From: Aurantimicrobium photophilum
GTDB lineage: Bacteria > Actinomycetota > Actinomycetes > Actinomycetales > Microbacteriaceae
Length of the DNA stretch: 64,000 bases
Assembly (NCBI RefSeq): GCF_003194085.1
Contig: NZ_CP023994.1
Span: 1,054,001-1,118,000, forward strand
Direction: 5' to 3'
Under the pieces are notes generated by a model that saw nothing but the letters and a program-made list of their open reading frames with translations, made no database searches and was not told the DNA's origin. Shown in pieces: positions 28,115 through 37,364 of the stretch (position 1 is its first letter; every line of letters starts with the position of its first letter). Position numbers and translations under genes: made by a program.

Positions 28115-30411
28115 TGACCGAGAAGAAGCCAACCAAAAAAGCAGCTCCCAAGCATGCTGCAGAGAAGACACCAATTGTGAAGAAAACCCTCACCAAGAAG
28201 ACCAAGGGTGCCACCGAATGGCATACTCCCTCTCTCGATGACGGTCTTCTGGCCTGGGTAGCTCAGGGCAGCCACTACGACCCACACAGTGTCTTGGGTC
28301 AACACCTCATCCCTGTCGAAGGCTCCAAAGACTCCGTCACCGTCATTCGCACGCGACGACCTTTGGCAAGCGAAGTTATTGCCATCTTGGGCTCCAAGGC
28401 CCGGATTGAGCTTTCCCATGCTGGCCACGGCATCTGGGAAGGTGCTCACACCCTCGGTCTGCAGGACTACGTCATTGAGACTCGATATCCCGACGGTGCT
28501 GAGTGGATTGCTGAAGACGGTTACCGCTTCACTCCCACCGTGGGCGAACTCGACCTTCACCTCATCCGTGAAGGCCGTCACGAACGCCTGTGGGAAGTCC
28601 TCGGTGCGCGTTACATCGGCCACGGCGGCGTCAAGGGCACCGTGCAGGGAACGGCATTTGCTGTCTGGGCACCGAACGCGAAGGCTGTGCGTGTCAAGGG
28701 AACCTTCAATGGCTGGAATGGTGAAGGCCACTCCATGCGCTCATTGGGCGCCAGTGGCGTCTGGGAGCTGTTTGTTCCCGATGTTCACCCCGGTGAGACC
28801 TACAAGTTTGAAATCTTGACTCAGGCAGGTCACTGGGTGGAGCGTGCAGACCCGATGGCACGCCAAACCGAATGCCCACCGCTGACCGGCTCCATCATTG
28901 CTCACTCCAACTACAAGTGGGGTGACAAAAAGTGGATTACCAAGCGCGATAAGACCAAGGCGCACGAAGCTCCCATGAGTATTTACGAACTGCACGTAGG
29001 TTCATGGCGTCAGGGTCTCTCCTACCGTGAACTCGCAGATGACCTCATCGGTCACGTGCTTGAGACGGGCTTTACTCACGTGGAGTTCATGCCGCTTGCC
29101 GAGCACCCCTATGGCCCTTCCTGGGGTTACCAAGTCACTGGTTACTACGCCCCCACAGCACGTTTTGGCAACCCTGATGATCTGAAGTATTTGATTGATC
29201 GCCTGCACGACGCCGGTATCGGGGTCCTGCTCGACTGGGTTCCAGGGCACTTTCCCAAGGACGAGTGGGCACTTGCTCGCTTTGACGGCCAACCCCTCTA
29301 TGAGCACGCTGACCCCCGCAAGGGCGAGCACCCTGACTGGGGAACCTACATCTTTGACTTCGGTCGCAATGAAGTGCGCAACTTCCTCGTTGCTAATGCG
29401 CTCTACTGGATCGAAGAATTCCACATCGATGGCCTGCGCGTGGATGCGGTCGCATCCATGCTCTATCTCGACTACAGCCGTGAAGACGGCCAGTGGCTGC
29501 CCAACCAATATGGCGGGCGCGAGAACCTTGAGGCCATCAACTTCCTCCAGGAAGCTAACGCGACGGTTTACAAGCACCACCCCGGCGTGACCATGGCCGC
29601 CGAAGAATCCACCTCATGGGGCGGCGTCACTGCTCCCACCGAAGCAGGCGGATTGGGCTTTGGTTTCAAGTGGAACATGGGCTGGATGCATGACAGCTTG
29701 CAATACATCCACACCGATCCGATGTATCGCGAGTATCACCATTGGGACATCACCTTCTCGTTCCAGTATGCGTTTAGCGAGAACTTTGTGCTTCCCATCT
29801 CCCACGATGAGGTCGTCCACGGCAAAGGTTCACTGCTAGCCAAGATGCCCGGTGACCACTGGCAGAAGCTCGCCAACATGCGTGCCTACTTGGCGTTCAT
29901 GTGGGGACACCCGGGCAAGCAACTCTTGTTCATGGGTCAAGAGTTTGGTCAGCCGTCTGAGTGGAGCCAAGAGCGCTCGCTCGACTGGTGGATTCTCGAC
30001 CAGCCAGCCCACCAAGGCCTGCAGCGCATGGTCAAGCAACTCAACACCGTCTATAAAGACACCGCAGCACTGTGGGAGCGCGACAGCGACCCTGCAGGTT
30101 TCCAGTGGATTGACGGCGCAGACAACGGACGTAACGTTGTTTCCTTCGTGCGCTATGACAAGAAGGGCAACGCCCTAGCTGTCGTGGCCAACTTTGCTGG
30201 CAATCCCCACAGTGACTTCCAGTTAGGCCTGCCCTCTGGCGGCGTCTGGACGGAACTGTTCAACTCGGACGCGACAGACTTTGGTGGTTCCGGTGTGGGC
30301 AACATGGGCAAGGTAACTGCCACCGCGGACCAATGGAACAACTTTGAGCACTCTGCTCGAATTACCCTGCCACCTTTGGGCGTTCTGTTCTTCTATAAGA
30401 GCGCTAAGTAA
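28114..30411 (+). CDS. glgB: 1,4-alpha-glucan branching enzyme with Lys-rich N-terminal tail
   Basis: Makes alpha-1,6 branches. Two CBM48-type N-terminal domains are followed by the GH13 barrel: LLDWVPGHFP, nucleophile Asp in GLRVDAVASMLYLDY, Glu in MAAEESTSW, and VLPISHDEVVHGKGS. At 765 residues it carries an unusual first ~33 residues full of Lys (EKKPTKKAAPKH and KKTLTKKTKG) before the family start WHTPSLDDGLLAW. It is translationally coupled to glgE (1-nt overlap), so chain extension and branching are made together. Confidence 0.97.
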   Translation: MTEKKPTKKAAPKHAAEKTPIVKKTLTKKTKGATEWHTPSLDDGLLAWVAQGSHYDPHSVLGQHLIPVEGSKDSVTVIRTRRPLASEVIAILGSKARIELSHAGHGIWEGAHTLGLQDYVIETRYPDGAEWIAEDGYRFTPTVGELDLHLIREGRHERLWEVLGARYIGHGGVKGTVQGTAFAVWAPNAKAVRVKGTFNGWNGEGHSMRSLGASGVWELFVPDVHPGETYKFEILTQAGHWVERADPMARQTECPPLTGSIIAHSNYKWGDKKWITKRDKTKAHEAPMSIYELHVGSWRQGLSYRELADDLIGHVLETGFTHVEFMPLAEHPYGPSWGYQVTGYYAPTARFGNPDDLKYLIDRLHDAGIGVLLDWVPGHFPKDEWALARFDGQPLYEHADPRKGEHPDWGTYIFDFGRNEVRNFLVANALYWIEEFHIDGLRVDAVASMLYLDYSREDGQWLPNQYGGRENLEAINFLQEANATVYKHHPGVTMAAEESTSWGGVTAPTEAGGLGFGFKWNMGWMHDSLQYIHTDPMYREYHHWDITFSFQYAFSENFVLPISHDEVVHGKGSLLAKMPGDHWQKLANMRAYLAFMWGHPGKQLLFMGQEFGQPSEWSQERSLDWWILDQPAHQGLQRMVKQLNTVYKDTAALWERDSDPAGFQWIDGADNGRNVVSFVRYDKKGNALAVVANFAGNPHSDFQLGLPSGGVWTELFNSDATDFGGSGVGNMGKVTATADQWNNFEHSARITLPPLGVLFFYKSAK

Positions 30412-30415
30412 GGCT

Positions 30416-31402
30416 CTAGTAGAGCAGGTTCGTCAACCGCATTCGTGCGGCGTTCACGGCAGGGTCTGTCAAACCCACGACCTCAAAAAGGTCTAACAAA
30501 CGTGTGCGAACAATGTTCTTGCCGTCTTGATCCAGCTTAGGGAACAGCACCAAGAGGCGATCAAAAGCATCCTCGACATGTCCACCAGAAACATCCAAGT
30601 CCGCAACGTCGAGCTGCTGCTCTAAACCGTCAGGGTTGGCAGCAGCGGCCGCACGAATATCAGCGAGTGCTTTGCCCTGCAGGCGGTGCAGCAAAGATAT
30701 CCGGGCTAAACCTGCTTTGGCTTCAGCATCATTGGGGTTCTGCTTGAGCGCCTTTTCCCAGGCGGCAATAGCAGCTGGATAATCTCCACGCTCAGCCGCA
30801 TCAAAGGCCTCATGGTGAAGTGGGGGCAGGGCTGGCGCAGGCGGCGCCACGGTGGCACCACTTTCTCCTGCGGGAGCGCCAGCAGGCTTCGCAATACCCA
30901 CAACCCCGTTTTGAGCGGCAAGTTCAAGTACCTGTTCAAAGAGATTGAAAATGTCGGCCTCACCGGCCACACCAGCGAATAATGGCAGAGGTCTTCCCGC
31001 CAGAACAGCTGCGGTGGTGGGGACGGTTTGTGCCTGGAAAGCCTGAGTCAGGCCGGGATTCTCTACAGCGTTGACTCGAACCAGAATCAAACGTCCTTGA
31101 AAGCCCAGAACAAGCTTTTCCAGTATCGGTGAGAGTTCGGCACACTGAGGCGCTTCCTCAGCCCACAGATCAACAATGACGGGAACCTGGTTGGAAAGGT
31201 CCAGAATTGCGGTGAAGTTCTGGTCAGTGCCATCGAGGACGAGCTGTGGAACAGGTACCTGTGTTCCCGGAGAAACAGGTGCTGATTCTTCTCCTGGAGC
31301 ACGCGTACCTCCAGCTGTGTTGACGGCACCGCGTTGTGGCTTGTTAACCAAAGAACTCAGGTCCACAGCACCACGCAAGTTAGGAAGTGATGGCATCGAC
31401 AT
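30416..31402 (-). CDS. YbbN/CnoX-like thioredoxin-fold protein with TPR-like domain
   Basis: A 328-residue co-chaperone-like protein. A disordered N terminus (residues 1-50) is followed by a thioredoxin fold (VPVIVDLWAEEAPQCAELSPIL), in which the CXXC is reduced to A-P-Q-C so it cannot act as a normal dithiol oxidoreductase. The second half is helical TPR-like repeats (AIAAWEKALKQNPNDAEAKAGLARI). It shares one base with the upstream membrane-protein gene (TAATG) and converges on glgB with a 4-nt gap. A proteostasis role is inferred from the family. Confidence 0.9.
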   Translation of the reverse strand: MSMPSLPNLRGAVDLSSLVNKPQRGAVNTAGGTRAPGEESAPVSPGTQVPVPQLVLDGTDQNFTAILDLSNQVPVIVDLWAEEAPQCAELSPILEKLVLGFQGRLILVRVNAVENPGLTQAFQAQTVPTTAAVLAGRPLPLFAGVAGEADIFNLFEQVLELAAQNGVVGIAKPAGAPAGESGATVAPPAPALPPLHHEAFDAAERGDYPAAIAAWEKALKQNPNDAEAKAGLARISLLHRLQGKALADIRAAAAANPDGLEQQLDVADLDVSGGHVEDAFDRLLVLFPKLDQDGKNIVRTRLLDLFEVVGLTDPAVNAARMRLTNLLY

Positions 31403-33186
31403 TAGAGACCTCGCGCTGAAATCAATCCTTGGGTGTAGCCCAAGAGACGAATCTTGTCTGTGCTTCCCAAAGGCGGAACATAGAACGCCAGTTCCATGCC
31501 GTAGGTGGATTCCACACCCGTGGTGGAAGAACTGACACCACTGAGAATCTTTGCCTGGCCTTCGGGGCTGACGGACGCTCCGGCTTGCGTGGGACGTACC
31601 GTCTCAATTTCATTCAAGCTCACCGTGACAATGGCACCAGAGTCCATCGTGGCCAGCGCCAACGGTGCACCAGAACCTGCATTTTGGCTAAATTCCAACG
31701 ATGCACGTTCACTCACAGCAGCCTGCTTCTGATCCTTATAGGCCTTACCCACCTGCGCAACTAAAGAATCTGCCGTCAAATCGAATAGTCCGAAATAGGG
31801 GCTGGCTTCACCCTGAGTCAACACAGAACCGTAAGCAGCAGAGAGCTGATCTGGTGAGATGAGGAGCAGTTTGGAATCTGGAGCAACTAGCGCCGAGCCC
31901 ACGTTCGCAGGTGCCACCGTGGGAACCTGTGCATTGGGTTCCAGCGTCACCATGTATTCCACGTGATAGTTCTCACGAGGTGAATTCTGAATCATCATGA
32001 GACCCATGGTGGGAACCGAAGGATCATTTTCGTTCTGCACGACCGCAATGACCTGGCGTGGCCAGTTTGCGGTGGCCTGCGGCATGGTGAACGTAATGGG
32101 GGAAGCAGCCAACTTAGGCAGTGCTGCTACAGACGAGTCCGCCTTGCGGATGGCATAGTTTGCTGCACGAATTTCCTGCGCAGGACCGATCAGGCGTGTG
32201 CCGGAGAGTGCGGGGTCGAGCGCGGCATCTGCATCTGTTACCGTCTGAGAAATCCGGCTGAGAATGCGCTGTAATTGACGCTCTGTCACCGCCGGTGGGT
32301 GACCATCAATCTCTACCGACTCCGTTGCAGTAGGTGTCGGTTCTGCGACATTCTGCCCAGAGTTATATGGACTGCAGGAACTCAGGCCGAGGGTGAGAAC
32401 ACCTGCTAGACCGAGGGCAACAAAACTGGAACCGCGCGTAATTCCGCGGCGCCCCTTAGGAGCTGCACTGACCAGCGACTTCGGGGTGGGCATTCTGATG
32501 GCACGAGGCTTGGGTGGTTTAGGCAGTTTGCCGCGGCGACGTGGACCTTGAGAATTTCGGTCGTGACGAAGTGCCCACAAATAGAGAACCAAACCAATCA
32601 GGGCGGCAACGCCACCACCGATGATGAACCCGGTTGCAAAAGGAACGCGGCTAGGCAATGGCCACGCTATCGTCACCGTTCCTGGAGCGTCTGCCTTTCC
32701 ATCTGCAGCGATGATGGCGGACATATCGCTATCGAGGAAGGTGGGCAGAGTTGCTGTGGTTTTTCCAGAAGCTTCACCCAGCCAGAGGTCACTACCTTCC
32801 GGTGTGAGAATTTCCTGCTCAGTCAGTGCCGGGGTTTCAACTTCAGTGGGCTCTACATTTTTCGCGGTGCCTTCACCAAAAACGAAGTCGCTTTTCTTTG
32901 TCGAGTACTTCAGGACGTCATAGTCGTCAGAACCAATCCAGCCTGTGACATCTTCACTTCGACCAAAACCAACAAAGGCCGTTTTTGAACCAGAGACAGT
33001 AATGATGGGATTCGTCCCATGCATCGTGAGTGTTTTGCCATCAATGACCATATAGGGGGCATTTGTTTCCACAGTCGTAGTCAGTGTGGTGTATTCATCG
33101 CCTGCAAAAAACACTTTTTGGACGACACCCACGCCAAGCAGCACTGCAGCCACGGCAAACACACCAATGGCAAAAAGGAATCGCAC
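31402..33186 (-). CDS. Large membrane protein with internal lipobox, function unknown
   Basis: A 594-residue protein I do not recognise. Transmembrane helix 1 is at residues ~2-24; an extracytoplasmic Thr-rich domain runs to ~180; helix 2 is FATGFIIGGGVAALIGLVLY (~184-204). A very basic cytoplasmic stretch (RRRGKLPKPPKPR) follows, then a third hydrophobic segment VALGLAGVLTLGLSSC ending in a lipobox-like LSSC at about Cys271, and a ~320-residue extracytoplasmic domain. GTG 33186 is chosen because GGAGGAG lies 7 nt upstream; the longer frame to 33213 would overlap that SD. It is coupled to the YbbN-like gene. Confidence 0.82.
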   Translation of the reverse strand: MRFLFAIGVFAVAAVLLGVGVVQKVFFAGDEYTTLTTTVETNAPYMVIDGKTLTMHGTNPIITVSGSKTAFVGFGRSEDVTGWIGSDDYDVLKYSTKKSDFVFGEGTAKNVEPTEVETPALTEQEILTPEGSDLWLGEASGKTTATLPTFLDSDMSAIIAADGKADAPGTVTIAWPLPSRVPFATGFIIGGGVAALIGLVLYLWALRHDRNSQGPRRRGKLPKPPKPRAIRMPTPKSLVSAAPKGRRGITRGSSFVALGLAGVLTLGLSSCSPYNSGQNVAEPTPTATESVEIDGHPPAVTERQLQRILSRISQTVTDADAALDPALSGTRLIGPAQEIRAANYAIRKADSSVAALPKLAASPITFTMPQATANWPRQVIAVVQNENDPSVPTMGLMMIQNSPRENYHVEYMVTLEPNAQVPTVAPANVGSALVAPDSKLLLISPDQLSAAYGSVLTQGEASPYFGLFDLTADSLVAQVGKAYKDQKQAAVSERASLEFSQNAGSGAPLALATMDSGAIVTVSLNEIETVRPTQAGASVSPEGQAKILSGVSSSTTGVESTYGMELAFYVPPLGSTDKIRLLGYTQGLISARGL

Positions 33187-33388
33187 TATTTGTCTCCTCC
33201 ACGTCATCGGCAAGACACCAGAATCGGCCTTCGTCCGTCACGTTAAGTCACTTTCCAAGATACCCGAAACCGCGGAGACAAACCTGAGAGAGGTCTTAAG
33301 CCCTCCCCGATCATGCCCGCACCTCTCTGAGCTGGGTAGACTCACACCGTTAGTTTTTCCCCGAATTATGGGGCTTTGGAGGTCAACA

Positions 33389-34480
33389 GTGGCAACGGAA
33401 GAATCGTTTTCTCGCGTATTGCGCGGATACGACCCCGCTGAGGTTGATCCCCTCATTCAAAAGCTTCGGCGAGAACTCCTCACGGCAAACACACTTCGTG
33501 ATGAGACTTCTCTCGCGCTCAAACAGAGCGAAGCCCGCATTGCTGAACTTGAACTTGAGGTAGGCCTTAGGGGCACTCCCACTGTTCAAGGATTGAGCAC
33601 CTCTTTGAACAACAAGCTCAAGAAGGCAGACAAGTTAGCTGCCGGGATAGTAAAGCGCGCTGAAAGCGATGCATTGTTTATTCGCTCAGCTGCAGAAAAA
33701 ACGTCCAGTCAATTCATTGAAGCAGCACGAGATGACTACGAACGAGCTCGTACAGAGGCACAAGCGTTATCTGCATCTATGGCAGAACAGGCACGTGAAC
33801 TTTCCGAAAACATCATCGCTGCTGCCCGTACTGAAGCTGCCGCCATTGTGGCATCTGGTCAGGAGGAAGCTCAGAGGTTACGTGGTGAAGCAGCAACAGT
33901 TGCTGCGAACCTTCGCGCTGAGACGCGGAATGAAATAGCTCGAATGACCGCTGAGGCTCATCGCGAAGCAGAAGAACTCAAGCTCATTTTGGTAACAAAC
34001 AGAGACCCCAACATCTCTGTTGATGAAGAAATAGTTTCGTTGCTCAAGCTCAATGCTGACGGTGCCGCTGTACGCGCTGAAATGGAACAAGAACTTCAGA
34101 CCCGTCATCAAGAATCTCTGATGCAAACAGATAAGTACATCGGTGCTGCAGAGGCACAACTCGCCACAGCACGAACCCGCCAACGTACCCTTGAGGCCGA
34201 ACTAGACGCTCTTGAGAACGCGTCAAAATTGCAATCGGAACAGATCCTCGAACAGGCGAGGTTACAGGCGGCAAAGCACGTTGAACATGCTGACAAGCTT
34301 GCACGAAAGAAAATCTCTGACGCCGAGAAGTATGTTGCCGCCGTCATTGCCTCCATCTATTCCCACATTGAAGGCATCCGCGCGGAGCGTGAATCCGTCG
34401 CTGCGTTCTTTGACGCGCTACGGTTGGAGTTACAGAACTCACTGGGTGATGCTGTGACCACAAAAAAGCTCGACCGCTAA
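33389..34480 (+). CDS. DivIVA-like coiled-coil protein
   Basis: A 363-residue protein. The N terminus, SFSRVLRGYDPAEVDPLIQKL, matches the DivIVA membrane-targeting motif (R-G-Y-x-x-x-x-V-D). Nearly the whole remainder is predicted alpha-helical coiled coil rich in Ala, Glu and Arg (ELSENIIAAARTEAAAIV and similar heptads). The start is GTG 33389, 6 nt after GGAGG; longer in-frame starts run into the divergent gene. It is 16 nt upstream of an AI-2E family membrane protein. A role in polar growth, septum or cell-wall organisation is inferred. Confidence 0.85.
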   Translation: MATEESFSRVLRGYDPAEVDPLIQKLRRELLTANTLRDETSLALKQSEARIAELELEVGLRGTPTVQGLSTSLNNKLKKADKLAAGIVKRAESDALFIRSAAEKTSSQFIEAARDDYERARTEAQALSASMAEQARELSENIIAAARTEAAAIVASGQEEAQRLRGEAATVAANLRAETRNEIARMTAEAHREAEELKLILVTNRDPNISVDEEIVSLLKLNADGAAVRAEMEQELQTRHQESLMQTDKYIGAAEAQLATARTRQRTLEAELDALENASKLQSEQILEQARLQAAKHVEHADKLARKKISDAEKYVAAVIASIYSHIEGIRAERESVAAFFDALRLELQNSLGDAVTTKKLDR

Positions 34481-34496
34481 CAAAGGAGCCTTCCCG

Positions 34497-35546
34497 ATGC
34501 GTATCCAGAATGCATTCCGCGCTGGTTTGATCGGAAGCTTGGGCGTTGGCCTAGGCCTTGTGCTGATGACGGCAGTGCACTCACTCGCGACTGTCCTCAC
34601 CTACATCTTCATTGCACTGTTCCTCTCCCTGGGCCTCGACCCCGCTGTCAAGTGGTTAATGAGCAAGAAGTTCCCACAGTGGGCAGCAATTCTCACTGTC
34701 GTGATTGCCGTCGTTGGTGGCGTTGTCGCTATCTTGTTTACCGTTGTGCCCATGATGGTCGATCAGATAGTTACGTTATGGAATACCCTTCCCAAAGAAA
34801 TCACCTCACTGAAAACCACTGACTGGATCGCATTCATTCAAAAGCAGTTCGGCAGCTTCATTGACGTCAACCAGGTCATCACAGACGTAGGACACTTCTT
34901 TGGTGACCCCGCCAACATCAGCAAGATCGCCGGTGGTGCACTGGCAGTGGGTGTGGGCGTAGCCAACGCCCTGACAGGAACGCTCGTTGTTGTGATTCTG
35001 ACTCTGTACTTCACTGCTTCACTCCAGACAATCAAGAACACCGCTTACTCACTCGTTCCCTTGAGCAAGCGCGAAAAGTTCATTGAGATGAGCGAAGAGA
35101 TCACCGGCGGTGTTGGCAAATATGTTGTTGGCCAAATTGCTCTGGCTGCCCTCAACGGCATATTGGCATTCATCGTGCTGAACCTCATTGGCGGCAAACA
35201 AGCCCTGCTCTTCGCATTCTTGGCATTCCTGTTCGCACTGATTCCCCTTATCGGTACTGTGATGTCCTCGATTATCGTCACACTTGGTCAGTTGCTCCTG
35301 GCTGATGCCCAGGTAGCGATCATCATCGGTATCTACTTCTTGATCTACATGCAGGTTGAGGCGTATGTCTTTAGCCCCAAGATCATGAACAAGGCGATTT
35401 CGATCCCTGGTTCAATTGTGGTGATCGCGGCTCTTGCCGGTGGAACGTTGATGGGAATCTTGGGAGCACTGGTCGCCATTCCTATTGCTGCATCGATTGT
35501 GCTGATCATCAAAGAAGTGGTCATCCCGGCGCAAAACGAGGCCTAG
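34497..35546 (+). CDS. AI-2E family (PerM-like) membrane protein
   Basis: A 349-residue inner-membrane protein with about eight transmembrane helices: a paired set near the N terminus (LGLVLMTAVHSLATVLTYIF), a central loop domain (residues ~95-150), and a helix-rich C terminus with VEAYVFSPKIMNKAISIPG, the best-conserved family segment. Members are proposed permeases or exporters; the substrate is unknown and autoinducer export should not be assumed. An SD AAAGGAG lies 7 nt before the ATG. It is in one unit with the coiled-coil gene. Confidence 0.92.
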   Translation: MRIQNAFRAGLIGSLGVGLGLVLMTAVHSLATVLTYIFIALFLSLGLDPAVKWLMSKKFPQWAAILTVVIAVVGGVVAILFTVVPMMVDQIVTLWNTLPKEITSLKTTDWIAFIQKQFGSFIDVNQVITDVGHFFGDPANISKIAGGALAVGVGVANALTGTLVVVILTLYFTASLQTIKNTAYSLVPLSKREKFIEMSEEITGGVGKYVVGQIALAALNGILAFIVLNLIGGKQALLFAFLAFLFALIPLIGTVMSSIIVTLGQLLLADAQVAIIIGIYFLIYMQVEAYVFSPKIMNKAISIPGSIVVIAALAGGTLMGILGALVAIPIAASIVLIIKEVVIPAQNEA

Positions 35547-35568
35547 CTTCGCTTTCTCCCGCCCAGAA

Positions 35569-36306
35569 CTAGTCGCTGGAACCAGCGACTTCGCCGTCCC
35601 ACCATTCCGGCAGGGGCGCAGCTGAGGGATTGACTCGTTCCACGATTTCGTTGAGCACACGTTTGGTTTGGTTCTCTCCAACCCAGAGGTGCTTGCCTCC
35701 CTCGACCTCGACGATGTCGATGTGAGAAACAGTGGAGAAGCGCTGCCGTGCTTCGGGCCCCTGGAGGTAATCGTCATGCTCTGGAACCAACGCAACGAGT
35801 TGGCGATGATCTCCATCCCAAGCGGCAACTTCCTCTGCCGTGGCGCGGTGTAAAGGTGGAGAAAGAAGAATAGCTCCGTCAATGGCGTGCTCGCGGCCAT
35901 ATTTCAAGGCCAGCTCTGTTCCAAATGACCAGCCCACCAACCAGGGGTGTGGTAGTCCTCGCTCGGTCACAAACGCCATGGCAGCGGCCACATCAGCGCG
36001 CTCATCAACACCATGACCAAATTCACCGTGGCTCTGACCACGTGCAGACTTGGTGCCGCGGGTGTTGAAGCGCAGCACAGCAATATTCGCCAAGGCAGGC
36101 AGACGACCGGCAGCTTTGCGCAGGATATGGGAGTCCATGAAGCCGCCAGCAGTAGGCAGTGGGTGCAGGGTCACCAGAGTTGCCACAGGTGCTCCGCCAA
36201 GCGGTAGTGCCAACTCCCCCACCAAGGTAAGTCCATCACTGGTGTGAAGTTCAATCTCTTCCCGCACAGCAGGCAGGTTGATACCGCCACGAATTTCAGT
36301 AGACAC
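35569..36306 (-). CDS. Alpha/beta hydrolase
   Basis: A 245-residue soluble hydrolase resembling the YqiA/dienelactone-type superfamily. The strand ends with VLRFNTRGTKSARGQS, the nucleophile elbow is GWSFGTELAL (Ser), the likely Asp is in LVPEHDDYLQGP, and the His is in VEGGKHLWVG. The substrate is unknown. The start is GTG 36306, 4 nt after the stop of the zinc-ribbon protein gene, so the two are probably co-transcribed. It converges on the AI-2E family gene. Confidence 0.88.
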   Translation of the reverse strand: MSTEIRGGINLPAVREEIELHTSDGLTLVGELALPLGGAPVATLVTLHPLPTAGGFMDSHILRKAAGRLPALANIAVLRFNTRGTKSARGQSHGEFGHGVDERADVAAAMAFVTERGLPHPWLVGWSFGTELALKYGREHAIDGAILLSPPLHRATAEEVAAWDGDHRQLVALVPEHDDYLQGPEARQRFSTVSHIDIVEVEGGKHLWVGENQTKRVLNEIVERVNPSAAPLPEWWDGEVAGSSD

Positions 36307-36309
36307 GCT

Positions 36310-36600
36310 TTAGCTCACTTTCCAGCAGGCCTCGTGCCAGTGGCGACGAGCTTCAAGATCAGCCTGGTCTCCCAGAATGCCATCATTTCGCCAGGCAACG
36401 AGGTGAGAAACGCCTGGAGCAATTTCTCCCGAGCAACCGGGGCAAGTGTACGTCTTGGTGGCATTGAGTGCTGAAATGGGCTGTACGGTCCATTGACGGC
36501 CTGAGCGCACCTCCGTACGACGCCAGCCCGTAGTCAGACGCTCCACGTCCAGAGGCTCATACTCGGCCTCACGCTTGCGCGAACGATTGTTGCGCGCCAT
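36310..36600 (-). CDS. Small zinc-ribbon-like protein
   Basis: A 96-residue basic protein. The N-terminal third is RKR-rich and disordered. A likely zinc site is formed by YTCPGCSGEI, SHLVAW and RRHWHEACW (two Cys pairs with His residues spaced like an HNH or zinc ribbon). It is a conserved actinobacterial type often labelled ATP/GTP-binding, although no P-loop is visible here. The ATG overlaps the last base of the transglycosylase-like gene upstream. Confidence 0.8.
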   Translation of the reverse strand: MARNNRSRKREAEYEPLDVERLTTGWRRTEVRSGRQWTVQPISALNATKTYTCPGCSGEIAPGVSHLVAWRNDGILGDQADLEARRHWHEACWKVS

Positions 36601-37301
36601 TAGTACCAGCGAACAGCTTCAGAGTGTGCCCAAGCGCCACAGGGTGAACCGTAGCGACCCTCGATATACCGCAGGCCCCATTCAATTTGTGTTGCAGGGT
36701 TGGTCTGCCAGTCATCTGCGACAGTAGCCATCTTCTCACCCGGCAGGGATTGTGGGATTCCATACGCACCACTACTGGTGTTGTGGGCATAAACGTTCCA
36801 GCGGGACTCACGATTCCACAGCGCAACGAGGCAGTCATACTGCTCCATGCCCCAGCCACGAGCCTTGACAGCTGCCAGGCCGATGGCCTGGGCGGTGTCG
36901 GGGTCGGGAGTTCCTGCAGCAGGCGCCGTCGCTGATGCTTTGGCGGCAGAACGACCTGTAACGGTCACGGCATCACGGCTTGCGGCTGTTGTATATGTGC
37001 CTTCAACGGTCACGTCTTGTCCAGCGCGTGACGTCGTCGAGGTGGCAGGAATGTAATACGGCGACGCAACAGCACCCGAATATGGGTCAACGACGTTCAC
37101 CAATAACAAGGCCACCGTGATGACAAAGGCAGAAGAAAACAATCCTGCCGAGCGCTGTGAGGGAAACAAACTAGGCATGACAAGGCGAGGACGAACAACA
37201 GCCACCGGCGCTCTGCGCACCTTCGACTTGTTCGCGGAATCACGCAAGGCTCGGACGACCGAATGGTCCGAGGCGCGTGTCACTTCAGAATGTCTACCCA
37301 C
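36600..37301 (-). CDS. Secreted lytic transglycosylase-like (SLT/lysozyme fold) protein
   Basis: A 233-residue cell-wall protein. A cytoplasmic basic N terminus (~45 residues) is followed by a transmembrane anchor (SSAFVITVALLLVNVV), a Thr/Ala/Pro-rich linker and a C-terminal lysozyme-fold domain. That domain has YDCLVALWNRESRW (catalytic Glu in N-R-E-S), SGAYGIPQSLPG, and ends GSPCGAWAHSEAVRWY, the characteristic actinobacterial ending. It probably cleaves peptidoglycan glycan strands. The start is GTG 37301, with a TAAAAT box 9 nt upstream. Confidence 0.9.
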   Translation of the reverse strand: MGRHSEVTRASDHSVVRALRDSANKSKVRRAPVAVVRPRLVMPSLFPSQRSAGLFSSAFVITVALLLVNVVDPYSGAVASPYYIPATSTTSRAGQDVTVEGTYTTAASRDAVTVTGRSAAKASATAPAAGTPDPDTAQAIGLAAVKARGWGMEQYDCLVALWNRESRWNVYAHNTSSGAYGIPQSLPGEKMATVADDWQTNPATQIEWGLRYIEGRYGSPCGAWAHSEAVRWY

Positions 37302-37364
37302 AGTTCTCTGATTTTAGACCAGAAGGCTGTGAAACAGCCAGCAGAGTGGCTCTGAACAGGGGTT

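Noticed and set aside
30416-31402. Active thioredoxin
   Set aside because: The CXXC motif is A-P-Q-C, so the protein is better read as a YbbN/CnoX-like chaperone partner.
33086-33388. N-terminal extension of the DivIVA-like coiled-coil protein
   Set aside because: It would overlap the divergent membrane-protein gene, has low-complexity shadow sequence, and GGAGG marks GTG 33389.
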